From the NCBI GenBank assembly GCA_963698495.1, contig CAVORB010000022.1:5055-69054 (forward strand): DNA of 64,000 bases, in the 5' to 3' direction. The notes under the pieces are model-generated. The model had not been told where the DNA came from. It saw only the letters and a program-made list of their open reading frames with translations, and searched no databases. A program made the position numbers and the translations under genes. The DNA is from CAVORB01 sp963698495. GTDB lineage: Bacteria > Pseudomonadota > Gammaproteobacteria > Chromatiales > Chromatiaceae. Positions 31,254 through 41,069 of this stretch are shown piece by piece; position 1 is the first letter of the stretch; each line of letters starts with the position of its first letter.

Positions 31254-33260
31254 TCAGGTGTCTTCGGGAACGTCGCTTTCGCATCTGTCGCATGACTGCG
31301 CGGAAGCAGCCAAGCGCGGGAATGACAGTCGAACGCGTGTCCCATCGGTCGCGTTCGACGTAATCGTCAGCTCCCCGCCTTGAGCTTGCGTCAAGCGGCG
31401 GACGATCGCCAGGCCCAGCCCGGTCCCCGACGATTTGGTGCTGACGAATGGCTCCGTGACCCGCGCGAGCAGATCGGGCGGGATCGGCGGTCCCGGGTTC
31501 GTCACCTCAAGACTCACGATGCCCGATAACGGCTGATCCTGGACGGTCCAGGCGATCTCCGCGCCGTTCGGGGCCGCCTCGCACGCGTTCTGCGTCAGGT
31601 TCGCGAAGATCTGGGTCAGCCTGTCCGGGTCGGCCATCATCCTTGCTTCGCTGGCTCCGCCATCCATCGTGATTCGTTGGTGGCGGCCCATTGCCATGTC
31701 TCGGTGACTGTCGAGGAAGGCGAGCAGCGCTTCCGCGGCCTGCAGTGGCCGAAGCCGCAGATCGACCGGCTTGGCGTAGAAGAGTATCTCCTCGAGCAGA
31801 CGGCGCATGCGCGCCGATTCTCGTTGCGCCAGCGCCAGTCGCTTCCCGGCGTTGTCGGGCATGTTGAGGCGCTCGAAGTAGTCCAGGGCCATGCCGATGG
31901 TGGTCAGGGGCGTGCGCAGCTCATGGGCGATACCCGAGGCGAACTCCCCGATCGAGGCCAGTCGACCGTGCTCCGCCAGGCGCACCGTGCGCCCGAAGCT
32001 GTGGGTGACGAGCTGCGCGATATTGTCGAGAAACCTCCGGTGAGCCTCGTCGTAGCGGTCCGGGGTGCGGCTGGAGAAGACGACGACGGCGGGGATCGGT
32101 GTCTGCGTCTGCGGTGTGAGCGGCAGGAACATGGTGTCCTTGAGGCCTCGTTCGACCAGCGAACGCAGGAACTCGAATTGGGGATTGTTCTCCGCGGTCT
32201 CGGTCATATTCGGAATGTGCATGGGCGCGCCCGCCACCAAGGCCTTTTCCAGCAGGGTCCGGCGCAGGAGGAAGAGTCGCTTGCCGACCCGCTCCGGCTC
32301 GCCGTCCAGGTAGCTGACCTCCAGGCGCGCCGACGCGTTGTCCCCATTCACCAGGACGACACCGATCCAGTCGATGCGCAGAAGGTCGGGGAACTCGCGG
32401 CTGAGAAAACGGATCACCTCGTCCAGGTCGTTGCCCTGATGGAGCCGTTCGATGAGCTGGAACAGCACGTGCAAACGGCCCGAGAGGGCGTTGAACCCCG
32501 CGGCGAGCTGGCGCGCCTCGACGACCCCCGCTACCTCTACCTGATGGCCGAAGTCCCCTTGGGCGATTCTGCGAAACCCGGCGATGGTGCGTTTAAGTGG
32601 CGCCAGGGCGGTGCGGTACAGGACCGCGAGGACCAGCAACGCCAGTGCCGTGGCGACGATCACCACCAGCGCCGAGATGCGCGCGATCTTGCGATGCTCC
32701 GCCGCGGCCCACCGGCGCAGGCTCTCCGTCAGGGCGTGGCTCGCTTGCTCGAGGGGTGCGTGGTTGGCGACGTTGTGCTCTGCCGCGTACTCCAGCCTGG
32801 GCTCCTTCATGTCTGGACCCAGGGCCGCGAAGAGGCCCTGGCGGTAGTCCGACCAGGCCGTCTCCATGGCCATGATCGCCCGCGTGACCTCGGGGCTGAC
32901 ACGCGGCCGCAACCAGGGCAGGGGGCCTTCCATGCCGCCCCCGAAATCGCCGCGCATGAAGTCCCCGACGACCCGGTCGAAGGTCTCGACGTGGGACATC
33001 AGGTCCTGGTAGTAGAGCCTCACGTCGCGGTAGTAGGTCGGGTAGTCGCGCGGGGCGTTCTGCTCGTAGTTCATCGCCTGGGCGTGGAGCTGCTGGGCTG
33101 TAAGCTCCAGACGTCCAGAGATGTCCACGACCGTGTCGTACGCCAGCTGGCGCTCGAAGGAGCCGAGCGAATAGTAGCTCGCCCCTGCGAACAGCAGCAC
33201 CAACAGCAGGAAGGCGGCGCTGATCTGGAAGCTCAGGCTGGAAAGCAGACTCTTTGGCAT
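31254..33260 (-). CDS. membrane sensor histidine kinase (HAMP-GAF)
   Basis: A 668-residue kinase from the ATG at 33260. Two membrane helices (residues about 11-29 and 195-215) flank a roughly 160-residue periplasmic sensor region. A HAMP domain (GFRRIAQGDFGHQV), a GAF domain (about 275-420), a HisKA domain with GIAHELRTPL and an HATPase domain (TQNACEAAPNG, GTGLGLAIVRRL) follow. The ligand of the sensor is unknown. No response-regulator gene is adjacent, so it is an orphan kinase here. It converges on iscR. Longer upstream frame without a start signal was not used. Confidence 0.9.
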   Translation of the reverse strand: MPKSLLSSLSFQISAAFLLLVLLFAGASYYSLGSFERQLAYDTVVDISGRLELTAQQLHAQAMNYEQNAPRDYPTYYRDVRLYYQDLMSHVETFDRVVGDFMRGDFGGGMEGPLPWLRPRVSPEVTRAIMAMETAWSDYRQGLFAALGPDMKEPRLEYAAEHNVANHAPLEQASHALTESLRRWAAAEHRKIARISALVVIVATALALLVLAVLYRTALAPLKRTIAGFRRIAQGDFGHQVEVAGVVEARQLAAGFNALSGRLHVLFQLIERLHQGNDLDEVIRFLSREFPDLLRIDWIGVVLVNGDNASARLEVSYLDGEPERVGKRLFLLRRTLLEKALVAGAPMHIPNMTETAENNPQFEFLRSLVERGLKDTMFLPLTPQTQTPIPAVVVFSSRTPDRYDEAHRRFLDNIAQLVTHSFGRTVRLAEHGRLASIGEFASGIAHELRTPLTTIGMALDYFERLNMPDNAGKRLALAQRESARMRRLLEEILFYAKPVDLRLRPLQAAEALLAFLDSHRDMAMGRHQRITMDGGASEARMMADPDRLTQIFANLTQNACEAAPNGAEIAWTVQDQPLSGIVSLEVTNPGPPIPPDLLARVTEPFVSTKSSGTGLGLAIVRRLTQAQGGELTITSNATDGTRVRLSFPRLAASAQSCDRCESDVPEDT

Positions 33261-33454
33261 GCGCGGCTTGTTACCTCGACTGGCTGAAGATGTTACACCG
33301 TTGGTGCTATTCTTCACCCTCGTTGCGGAACCGGAGCGAGCGCCGCGCAAATAGGCATCCTGCTCCGCGGGCCTGAGGGGTGGTCCAGGCCGCATCCTTT
33401 CCGCAGGAACGAATACGCAAACCCGTACCAACGATAACGCGAGCTGGATGACCT

Positions 33455-34381
33455 ATGGCAGTTGCACCCGAAGGGCTCTCGACGATTCAGGATTTCATCC
33501 GTTGGGGCGCCAGCCGCTTCAACGCGGCAGGCCTGTACTTTGGCCACGGCACCGACAACGCCCTGGACGAGGCGGCCGCCCTGGTCCTCTTCGCACTCCA
33601 TCTGCCGCCCGATCTGCCCCCCATGTACCGCGATTGCCGCCTCACCTGGCGTGAGCGCGAGGCGGTTTCGGAGCTGTTGGAGCGGCGCGTCTCGGAGCGC
33701 AAGCCCGCCGCCTATCTCACCCATCGCGCCTGGTTCGCGGGGCTCGAGTTCTACGTCAACGAGGATGTTCTGGTGCCCCGCTCCCCACTCGCCGAGCTGG
33801 TCGAGGCGGGCTTCGATCCCTGGCTCGAGCCCGAGTCGGTCCGCCGCGTGCTGGACCTCTGCGCGGGTAGCGGCTGCATCGGGATCGCCGCCGCTTTCTA
33901 CCTCCCGGAGGCGGAGGTGGATCTGGCGGATATCTCCAAGTCGGCGCTCGAGGTGGCGGCCCAGAACGTGGCGCTGCACGGTGTGGAAGATCGGGTCCGG
34001 CTTCTGGAGTCGGACCTGTTCGCGGGTATCGGCAACCGCACCTACGACGTCATCGTTTCGAATCCGCCCTACGTGGGCGCGGCGGAGTTGGAGGGCTTGC
34101 CCGAGGAGTACCGGAAGGAGCCGAGGATCGCGCTCGCCGCGGGCGAGAGCGGGCTCGAGTTTGCCCTGCGTATCCTGTGCGACGCCCCGAAATACCTGCG
34201 CGAGGGAGGCATTCTGATCGTCGAGCTGGGCAATACCGCCGCGGAGCTGGAACGGCGTTTCCCGGACCTGCCGTTCTTGTGGCTGGAGTTTGAACGCGGG
34301 GGGGAGGGCGTCTGTCTCATGAACCGGGAGCAATTGATCGAGTTTCATCCCCTGTTCGCTCAGGCATCGGAGCAACTATGA
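33455..34381 (+). CDS. prmB: 50S ribosomal protein L3 N(5)-glutamine methyltransferase
   Basis: A 308-residue SAM-dependent methyltransferase. It has an N-terminal helical domain, the SAM motif VLDLCAGSGCIGIAAA near residue 130 and the catalytic SNPPYVGAAE motif that binds glutamine. PrmB methylates a glutamine of ribosomal protein L3 during assembly; the related HemK/PrmC acts on release factors. The PrmB call rests on the N-terminal region (SRFNAAGLYFGHGTDNALDEA) and the C-terminus. It overlaps the next gene by 4 nt. Confidence 0.92.
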   Translation: MAVAPEGLSTIQDFIRWGASRFNAAGLYFGHGTDNALDEAAALVLFALHLPPDLPPMYRDCRLTWREREAVSELLERRVSERKPAAYLTHRAWFAGLEFYVNEDVLVPRSPLAELVEAGFDPWLEPESVRRVLDLCAGSGCIGIAAAFYLPEAEVDLADISKSALEVAAQNVALHGVEDRVRLLESDLFAGIGNRTYDVIVSNPPYVGAAELEGLPEEYRKEPRIALAAGESGLEFALRILCDAPKYLREGGILIVELGNTAAELERRFPDLPFLWLEFERGGEGVCLMNREQLIEFHPLFAQASEQL

Positions 34382-34695
34382 GCCTCAGAAGGGCAAAGAC
34401 CGTCGACGAGTACGTCGAGTGGGTGCGGCAAGCGGTGTTCGAGGTCGGCGACCTGCGCGACTGCCTGGAGTTCGAGCTGGAGGATCTCAACCGATTCCCC
34501 GCCTTCCTCGATCCGCTGGAGCAGGGCATCAAGGACCTGTACGAGTCCATGAAAGCAGGCACTTACAGCTTTGGGCGGGAGGATCTGCGGTTCATGGACC
34601 TGGCGGAGAAGTACGCGGGCGAGGTTCCCTTCGTCGCCCTGCTCAAGCAGATCAACGAGACCCACCGCAAGGGGCTCGAGGTGGAGGGCGACTGA
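34378..34695 (+). CDS. conserved hypothetical protein (105 aa) coupled to prmB
   Basis: An acidic, helical 105-residue protein (MSLRRAKTVDEYVEWVRQAV). Its ATG overlaps the prmB stop (ATGA), so it is translationally coupled to prmB. There is no signal peptide, membrane helix or known motif. The co-expression suggests a ribosome-related or housekeeping role, but I do not recognise the family. hemN follows after 81 nt. Confidence 0.75.
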   Translation: MSLRRAKTVDEYVEWVRQAVFEVGDLRDCLEFELEDLNRFPAFLDPLEQGIKDLYESMKAGTYSFGREDLRFMDLAEKYAGEVPFVALLKQINETHRKGLEVEGD

Positions 34696-34776
34696 TCGTT
34701 CGCCCACATCCTTTCTCTCCGGGCCGACGAGCAAGGGGGCGGCGCGTTCGGCACCCGACAAGACGGAAACAGACCC

Positions 34777-36162
34777 ATGGACCAGAGCATCGACTTCGAT
34801 CTTGACCTGATCCGCCGCTACGATCAGAGCGGCCCCCGCTACACCTCGTATCCCACGGCGGTCGAGTTCCACGACGGCTTCGGCGAGCCGGAGTACCGCG
34901 CCGCCTGCGCCCGCAGCAACCAGGCGGGGCGGCCCTTGTCGCTCTATTTCCACATCCCCTTCTGCGACACCGTCTGTTTCTACTGCGCCTGCAACAAGGT
35001 CGCCACCAAGGACCGCAGCCGCGCGCAGCCGTACCTGGATCGCGTCTACCGGGAGCTCGAGCTGCAGGCCTCCCTGTTCGGCGCGGGGCGCCAGGTCGAG
35101 CAGCTGCATTGGGGAGGCGGTACGCCGACCTTCATCAGCCGCGACCAGATGAGCGAGCTGATGGACAACACGCGCCGCTGGTTCGACCTGGCCGCGGACG
35201 ACGTCGGCGAGTACTCGATCGAGATCGACCCCCGGGAGGCGGATGCCGAGACCGTCGCGCTGCTGCGACGACTCGGCTTCAACCGCATGAGCCTCGGGGT
35301 GCAGGATTTCGACCCCAGGGTGCAGAAGGCGGTCAACCGCATTCAGAGCGAGGCCGAGACGCTGGCGGTGCTGGAGGCGGCACGGGCGGAGGGCTTCCGC
35401 TCGATCAGCATCGATCTCATCTACGGCCTGCCGCACCAGACGGTGGCGGGCTTCGAGCGCACGTTGGAGCGCGTCGTCGAGTTCGCCCCGGATCGGCTCT
35501 CGGTCTTCAACTACGCGCACCTGCCCAAGCGCTTCATGCCGCAACGGCGGATCGACGAGGCCGACCTGCCGGCGCCCCAGGTCAAGCTCGACATCCTCCA
35601 GGCGACCGGCCAGCGCCTGGGCGAGGCGGGCTACGTCTACATCGGGATGGACCACTTCGCCCGCCCGGACGACGAGCTCGCGCTGGCGCAGCAGAACGGC
35701 ACCCTCTACCGCAACTTCCAGGGCTACTCCACCCACGCCGAGTGCGACCTCATCGGTATCGGCGTCACCTCCATCGGCAAGGTGGACAACACCTACGCCC
35801 AGAACCGCAGAACCCTCGACGAGTACTACGCCGACATCGACGCCGGGCGCCTGGCGGTGTTCCGGGGCATCGAGCTCAGCCGCGACGACGAGATCCGGCG
35901 CGACGTGATCACCCGCGTGATCTGCAACTTCTTTCTCGACTACGCGGACGTCGAGCGGGCCTGGGGGATCGACTTCGGCGCCTACTTCGCCGATGCCCTG
36001 CCCAGGCTCCATCCCATGCGGCGGGACGGCTTGCTGGAGCTCGACGCCCGGGGCCTTCGGGTCCTGCCCCGTGGGCGGCTTCTGATCCGCAACATCTGCA
36101 TGGTCTTCGACGCCTATCTCGACGCCAAGCAGGGTCCGGTGGGCTTCTCCAAGGTCATCTGA
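34777..36162 (+). CDS. hemN: oxygen-independent coproporphyrinogen III oxidase
   Basis: A 461-residue radical-SAM enzyme that decarboxylates coproporphyrinogen III to protoporphyrinogen IX without oxygen. The cluster motif is FCDTVCFYCACNK (C-x3-C-x2-C plus the extra Cys typical of true HemN). GGGTPTF and the RMSLGVQDF segment follow, then the C-terminal HemN domain (NTYAQN, DEIRRDVI). The N-terminal RYTSYPTA is diagnostic for HemN rather than HemW. It implies heme synthesis under low oxygen, fitting the O2-sensor kinase at 52.6 kb. FNR boxes were not evident upstream. Confidence 0.96.
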   Translation: MDQSIDFDLDLIRRYDQSGPRYTSYPTAVEFHDGFGEPEYRAACARSNQAGRPLSLYFHIPFCDTVCFYCACNKVATKDRSRAQPYLDRVYRELELQASLFGAGRQVEQLHWGGGTPTFISRDQMSELMDNTRRWFDLAADDVGEYSIEIDPREADAETVALLRRLGFNRMSLGVQDFDPRVQKAVNRIQSEAETLAVLEAARAEGFRSISIDLIYGLPHQTVAGFERTLERVVEFAPDRLSVFNYAHLPKRFMPQRRIDEADLPAPQVKLDILQATGQRLGEAGYVYIGMDHFARPDDELALAQQNGTLYRNFQGYSTHAECDLIGIGVTSIGKVDNTYAQNRRTLDEYYADIDAGRLAVFRGIELSRDDEIRRDVITRVICNFFLDYADVERAWGIDFGAYFADALPRLHPMRRDGLLELDARGLRVLPRGRLLIRNICMVFDAYLDAKQGPVGFSKVI

Positions 36163-36354
36163 CCCACGCCCGGGCCGGAACCGCGGGGCGCGCCGTCAGC
36201 CTCTTATTCCGGGCATGGCGACTGCGGCCAGCGGCGCGCGTGGCGCTCGAGGCTCGAGACGTCGGCCGTATTCGGCGGCCGCGCGGCTGCTATCGGGACG
36301 ACCGTTGCGGGCCAGATGCAGGCGATCCGGCGGCGTGGTAGTGCGTTCACGGCT

Positions 36355-36873
36355 TCAGCCCCGCCTCCGGTCGGGCGTGTGGATGATCTCGACGGCGTCT
36401 CCCACCCGGATGGTACCGCCCGAAACCACCCGCAGACAGATACCGCTGCGCCGTCCGAGGGCCTTGGCCGTGCCGGGGCGGGTGATGGAGTCCAGGTACC
36501 CGCAGGGCGGGCGTGGACGAAGCCAGGCGAGCACCGCCGCGCCGATGCGCAGCTGCCGATGCTCGATGCTGGCGATCGCCAGGCCGCGCACCACGAGGTT
36601 GCGGCGGTGCTCGCCGTGCGCGAGCGGGATGCCGCTTCGCCGTTGGTCATGCGACAGGTCCTCCTCCGCGATCAGGGTCACCTGGCAGCCGTCGGTCGCC
36701 TTCCAGAAGCCGTTTCCCCGGGCATAGCGGTCGCCGTCCAGGCCCTCCATGGTGATCTCCGCCGATGGCATTTCGCGCATCGGTTCGCCGGCGCGCTCCG
36801 CCACATAGATCGCCTGCAGGGTTCCGCGACAACCCGTGCGCGAGCGGCCGAGGAGGCGCGAGAGCCACTCCAC
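36355..36873 (-). CDS. MOSC domain protein
   Basis: A 172-residue protein of the MOSC fold (molybdenum cofactor sulfurase C-terminal), related to bacterial YiiM-like proteins. Visible signs are the GLDGDRYARGNG segment, the R-N-L-V-V-R-G-L strand, the conserved cysteine in RPPCGYLDSI and the terminal GGTIRVGD strand. MOSC proteins handle the sulfur or molybdenum cofactor, or reduce N-hydroxylated bases with Moco. The start lies 3 nt after the end of the upstream phosphatase-fold gene, so the two share a transcript. Confidence 0.85.
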   Translation of the reverse strand: MEWLSRLLGRSRTGCRGTLQAIYVAERAGEPMREMPSAEITMEGLDGDRYARGNGFWKATDGCQVTLIAEEDLSHDQRRSGIPLAHGEHRRNLVVRGLAIASIEHRQLRIGAAVLAWLRPRPPCGYLDSITRPGTAKALGRRSGICLRVVSGGTIRVGDAVEIIHTPDRRRG

Positions 36874-36876
36874 GGC

Positions 36877-38034
36877 TCAGGCTCTGAGCAGGCACAGAGG
36901 CACGTCAAGCTCCGCCCGGCTCAGGCCGCCGTGGACGCCGATGTGCTCGAACCGTGACTCGAAGGGCAGCCAGTCGCGGATCACGCGGTTGCCGCGCATC
37001 AGGAGCACGTAGTCGCCGATGCGTTCGGCGAGACGGGGGTGCGGCTCGCCCAGCCCGAACAAGCCCTCGATTATGAGCTGGTCGCTGGGCCAGAGGTCCA
37101 GCGCGGCCGACAACTCACCCCGGCAATAGCGCTCGAACTCCCTCACCAGGCCGGGCCGAACGTAGCAGAAGGCCGCGCGCGGCTCGCCGCAGAGGGGCAG
37201 GGTTAGGCAGCGGCTCAAATCGGGATGGTCAGCAAGGTCGATGCAGTCCGCGGCGGTGGTGTCGATCTGGCCATGGTCCGCCGTGACCAGAACCGTGGTG
37301 TCGGTACCCGTGACGTCGACCAGGAACGCCTCCAATGCCTGCTCGATCTCCGCCAGGTGAACCCTGGCGGCGGCGCTGTCCATGCCCTGCTCGTGACCGA
37401 TGGAATCAAGGCGGGGCCAGTAGAGATAGACGTACTTGCGATCGCGTCCGGCGCGCACCGCGCGAACCGCTTGGCGGAACATGTCATGCAAGGTCTCGAA
37501 CGGACGCAGCTCGGCGCGCCCGAGGTGAGCCAGGTTGAAGTCCGAGTGGGCGATGTAGTCGGGCGAAACGAAGCTGGAGCGCGTAGCGATCCGGTCCGAA
37601 ACGACCCGGTGTGCGAAGAGCCGCGTCGGGTCGATTCCCGCCTTGCGATAGCTCGTCCCGCCGTAGCGCGGGTTGCCGGGCAGGACGGCCATGACGCAAC
37701 CGAGCTCGCGCAGGTAGGTATGCCAGCCGGTCAGCGCGTGCTGTTGCGGGGCGTCGCCGGTGAGAAAGGTTGTGACGGCGGCGGCGGTCGTGGGCGGAAA
37801 TACGGACGTGATCGATCCGAGCAGGTGGCGGCTCAAGATCCCGTCTGGCGAGCGCCTTGCCAGCCAGTTGGCGCCGAGCCCGTCGACGACCAACAGCAGG
37901 AGGTTCGTGGAGTCCGCGATGTCCGCCGGCGGCAGCAGACGCAGGTAGGGGTAGTCAGCGCCACCACCGCGGGCGCGGATGATGGAGCTCATCAAGTTGA
38001 CGATGCTGCCGCCCTGGTAGTCCGGTACGATCAT
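36877..38034 (-). CDS. alkaline phosphatase family protein / nucleotide pyrophosphatase fold
   Basis: A 385-residue enzyme of the type I phosphodiesterase / nucleotide pyrophosphatase group. It has the metal-binding aspartate in LLLVVDGLGAN, the threonine nucleophile segment FPPTTAAAVTTF and the later metal motifs SIGHEQGMD and TADHGQID. No signal peptide is seen, so it is probably cytosolic; the substrate is unknown. The ATG at 38034 follows a TCGAGG box; an upstream ATG at 38049 is less likely. It is followed by the MOSC gene. Confidence 0.85.
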   Translation of the reverse strand: MIVPDYQGGSIVNLMSSIIRARGGGADYPYLRLLPPADIADSTNLLLLVVDGLGANWLARRSPDGILSRHLLGSITSVFPPTTAAAVTTFLTGDAPQQHALTGWHTYLRELGCVMAVLPGNPRYGGTSYRKAGIDPTRLFAHRVVSDRIATRSSFVSPDYIAHSDFNLAHLGRAELRPFETLHDMFRQAVRAVRAGRDRKYVYLYWPRLDSIGHEQGMDSAAARVHLAEIEQALEAFLVDVTGTDTTVLVTADHGQIDTTAADCIDLADHPDLSRCLTLPLCGEPRAAFCYVRPGLVREFERYCRGELSAALDLWPSDQLIIEGLFGLGEPHPRLAERIGDYVLLMRGNRVIRDWLPFESRFEHIGVHGGLSRAELDVPLCLLRA

Positions 38035-38233
38035 GTGGCCTCGAACCATGGGAGTCGTGACTCCCCGACGCTGCTCCTTGAGCTGTGATCCCGGTCGACC
38101 AAGCGGCGTCGTCGTCTGGCCGCGAATCCTCCGCGACGGAAGGTTGGACTCGAACGGGGCGAGGACTTTCGCTCGAATCGGGTTGAGCCCGAGAGGCGTT
38201 ACCGATCAGGCGGCGGGAGCCGACGTTCGGGCC

Positions 38234-39355
38234 TCAATCTTTCCGCCCCTTAGCCCTGGACCGCATCATGGCCCGGAGCTGTCTCCATGCGCGCACTGGA
38301 TTCAGCGCCAACACGCCCGCCACGTGCAGCGGATAGGTCAGCATGCTTGGGATTCTCGACGGCGGGGGCTGGCGGCCAAGAAGCTCGGGCGTGTAACCGA
38401 AGCGGAGCATCATCCGGTGGTTGATCCGCTCGCAGATCAGTGTCTCACCGGGGGACAGGCTTTCCCGCCACCTGTTGATGACCTCCGGCGATGTGTCGTT
38501 CGAGTCGCTTTCCTGCTCGCCTGGTGAGGTGCCCCACCGCGGTACGTCGATCATCTCCGGCTCGAACTGCAGGCCGAGAAAGGCGCACAGGCGACGCGCC
38601 CCCGCCGCGTGGTCGGCAACCACGTCTTCGAACCGCACGAGCATGAAGCGCGCATGCCCTTCCAGACTCAACGCCTCTTCGGTTGCTCTCGCCCACAGCT
38701 TGCTCATGGTGATGGAATGATAGTTGACCCGGCTGCGGAGCATCTCCATAACGGGGATCCCGTAGGAGCCGAGTTGAACGTGCTTCCACCGGTTCTTCTG
38801 CGACGCCAGAACCGCGCGCGGGTCACGGACGATGTGCACGACTCGGGCATTCGGATAGAGCTCGAGGAGCCGCCGCGCGTAGAAAATGTTGCGGGGTGTC
38901 CGCTCGCAAGCGAAGGGCTTGCCAGCATCCTGGGCAAGCCGTTGCAGCACCGCGGCGAACACCCCTGCAGGCGTGCACTCGTTCTCCCGCAGGTCCCGCA
39001 CCAGGCGCCGTCCCCAGGCGTTCTCGACTTCGGTCGGACGGCCTCCCCACAGACCGTTGGTCTGTCTGGCCAACAGGGTCGCTGCGTGATCCGCCAGCTC
39101 TCGAGGGGAGAAGGTTCGAGCGTTGTCGTAAGGGTCCCAGAAGGAGCCGAAATAGTAGAGATCGTTAAATGCCATGATGGCGCTATGCGCTCCCAGCGTC
39201 CTGGCCAGCATGGTCGTCCCGGATCGCGACGCACCGGTTACGAACAACAGAGGCGCGGAGTAGGGCGAGAGGTGCGCCGGAGCACGCCCGTCCCTTTTGC
39301 CCTGATCCAACCGGTGCACGGTTGCCGAACGACCTACGGTATTGCTGGGTGGCAT
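38234..39355 (-). CDS. sulfotransferase family protein
   Basis: A PAPS-dependent sulfotransferase of about 373 residues from the ATG at 39355; the frame is open further upstream to 39577, but that part is low-complexity and lacks homology to its paralogue. The 5'-phosphosulfate loop is VTGASRSGTTML and the 3'-phosphate site is HIVRDPRAVLASQKNRW. A C-terminal basic tail (RSRAKGRKD) is present. The protein is clearly related to the sulfotransferase at 46369-47379, with both sharing T-P-R-N-I-F-Y-A-R-R-L-L, so the two are paralogues about 8 kb apart in opposite orientations. It probably sulfates a cell-surface sugar. Confidence 0.87.
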   Translation of the reverse strand: MPPSNTVGRSATVHRLDQGKRDGRAPAHLSPYSAPLLFVTGASRSGTTMLARTLGAHSAIMAFNDLYYFGSFWDPYDNARTFSPRELADHAATLLARQTNGLWGGRPTEVENAWGRRLVRDLRENECTPAGVFAAVLQRLAQDAGKPFACERTPRNIFYARRLLELYPNARVVHIVRDPRAVLASQKNRWKHVQLGSYGIPVMEMLRSRVNYHSITMSKLWARATEEALSLEGHARFMLVRFEDVVADHAAGARRLCAFLGLQFEPEMIDVPRWGTSPGEQESDSNDTSPEVINRWRESLSPGETLICERINHRMMLRFGYTPELLGRQPPPSRIPSMLTYPLHVAGVLALNPVRAWRQLRAMMRSRAKGRKD

Positions 39356-39876
39356 CGAATCGCTTCCCACGATCTTGGGATCAAGTTGGCTGGAAAAATC
39401 GCCTCCCAGCTCTGAGAAAAAAAGAGCCGCCATACCCGCGCTTGGCATGGAATGGCCGGAAACGGTTGGCGCCGGTACGCGGCCCGATTCCAACCTCGAG
39501 GTTCTCACCAGGGACTTCTGCAACGCCCCACGTGGGCGCGAGCGCGTCACCTTAGGTCGCATGCTAGCATCGTGCAATTACAATTGCGTATGCGCTGAAT
39601 AGGTGCCGACTCGACTTGGGTCAAAATATTAGCAAGAAGCGCACCGGAGGGCTGCGCTCCGTCGTTGCGGCGACTCCCGCCTGGATCCGCTGACTCGGCA
39701 CGTCAACGGCACGAAACAGCTTGACAGTTTGCTCACCCAGCCTGATGGCGCTTGGGAGCGGCAGGCAGGTGCGCACAGGACGATTCTGCGGTGGGGAGCG
39801 AGTGGACCCGAGTTTCGACTCCGTGCAATGATCCTTAGTCCCGCGTTCAGGGCGCTTCGAAACAGGATGCTCCGCT
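39356..39876. other. divergent intergenic region (521 nt) with two palindromes
   Basis: No convincing gene; the frames here are short or belong to an N-terminal extension of the sulfotransferase. Two perfect palindromes lie side by side: ATGCTAGCAT at 39561-39570 and GCAATTACAATTGC (6-bp arms, 2-nt centre) at 39574-39587, in an AT-richer patch. They could be binding sites controlling the two divergent polysaccharide genes. Confidence 0.45.
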
Positions 39877-41025
39877 TTGCGTCTCGAGGAGGACCAGTTT
39901 GTCATCGAGATCATTGATTCCTTGCGGGGACTCGATCGAATCGAAATAGAGTACGAGCGCCTATTTGATCGCAGTCGAAATCCCAGCTTTTTCTGTTCCT
40001 TCCCCTTCGTACGCACCGCCTGGGCGCACTTCAACCAGGCGTCGGATCGCTTGCTGGTGCTTGCCATTCGCAAGCGGGGTCAGCTGGTCGGGATCGCGCC
40101 CTTCATGATTGAGCCGGACAATCTGTTCGGGCTGTATCCGTTCCGGGTCATTCGATACGTTGCGGATTGGGGCGACGGGGACAAGCCGGCGATCGTTACC
40201 ACCGAGGACGAGCGAGGCGTCTGGAGGACCATATGCGGCTTTCTGACGCGCGACTTCACCGCGTGGGACGCGATCAGCTTCGACGAGCAGCCGCTGGAAT
40301 CGCCGCTCGCGGAACTTGGTTGTTTCCCGGAGCCGGCATTCCGGATCCGCAGAACGAATCGAGTCTGGTCGTTCCGCACCGCGCTCGCCGGCGCGTGGTC
40401 GGATTACCTGCGATCGTTGAAGGGCAAGGTTCGCGGCGATTGGGCTCGGTGCAGACGGAGATTGGAGGAGCACGCTCAGCCCCTTGCCGTGGAGTGGTTC
40501 GAGGCCCCCGATGAAGTCGGGAGGGCCTTGGATCGCTACGTTGCCCTGGAGCGGACGACCTGGAAAGGCGATGCGGGATTCAGCGTCGGCGGTACGGCCG
40601 AGCAGCTGGGTTTCTACAGAGACCTGGTGGATCGATCGGCGCCGAAAGGCAGGGTGGCGATCTGCTTCCTTCGAAGCGGCCGCGACGATGCCGCCGCCGC
40701 GTTGATCTTCCGGAGTATCAACGTCGTCTATGGGGCACAGATCTGCTACGCCCCCGAGTTCGGAAAATTCTCGCCTGGCATCGTCTTGAACGTTGAGATC
40801 ATGAAGCGGCATTTCGATTCCCATTTCACGGCCTTCGATTTCCTTGCGCTGCAGGGCGGCACGACAGACGGCCGCTTCCGGGAGAACTGGGCCACCGAGT
40901 CTCAGCAGCTGGCGACCATTACGATCTTCAAGCGGGGTTTCCGGGATCGGCTCTATCGTATCGACAAGAGAATTCATCGGGCCAAGCAGGGTATGTTCGC
41001 GTCCCGGCGGAATGAGGGCGCGTGA
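39877..41025 (+). CDS. GNAT-fold acyltransferase, CelD/BcsL-like
   Basis: A 382-residue protein with the CelD-type (Acetyltransf_6) GNAT core near residues 180-330, including KVRGDWARCRRRLE, the E-R-T-T-W-K-G motif and AICFLRSG ... ALIFRSINVVYGAQICYAPEFGKFSPGI. Such proteins are found in exopolysaccharide and cellulose loci and are thought to acylate sugars. The start is TTG at 39877 with an AGGA box about 10 nt upstream; the nearby ATG is out of frame. It lies divergent from a sulfotransferase and fits a surface-glycan role. It converges on the TauE gene. Confidence 0.83.
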   Translation: MRLEEDQFVIEIIDSLRGLDRIEIEYERLFDRSRNPSFFCSFPFVRTAWAHFNQASDRLLVLAIRKRGQLVGIAPFMIEPDNLFGLYPFRVIRYVADWGDGDKPAIVTTEDERGVWRTICGFLTRDFTAWDAISFDEQPLESPLAELGCFPEPAFRIRRTNRVWSFRTALAGAWSDYLRSLKGKVRGDWARCRRRLEEHAQPLAVEWFEAPDEVGRALDRYVALERTTWKGDAGFSVGGTAEQLGFYRDLVDRSAPKGRVAICFLRSGRDDAAAALIFRSINVVYGAQICYAPEFGKFSPGIVLNVEIMKRHFDSHFTAFDFLALQGGTTDGRFRENWATESQQLATITIFKRGFRDRLYRIDKRIHRAKQGMFASRRNEGA

Positions 41026-41069
41026 CGCCTGGGCCGCGTGCGCGGGGCCGGCGATAGCCTCTCGATCCC

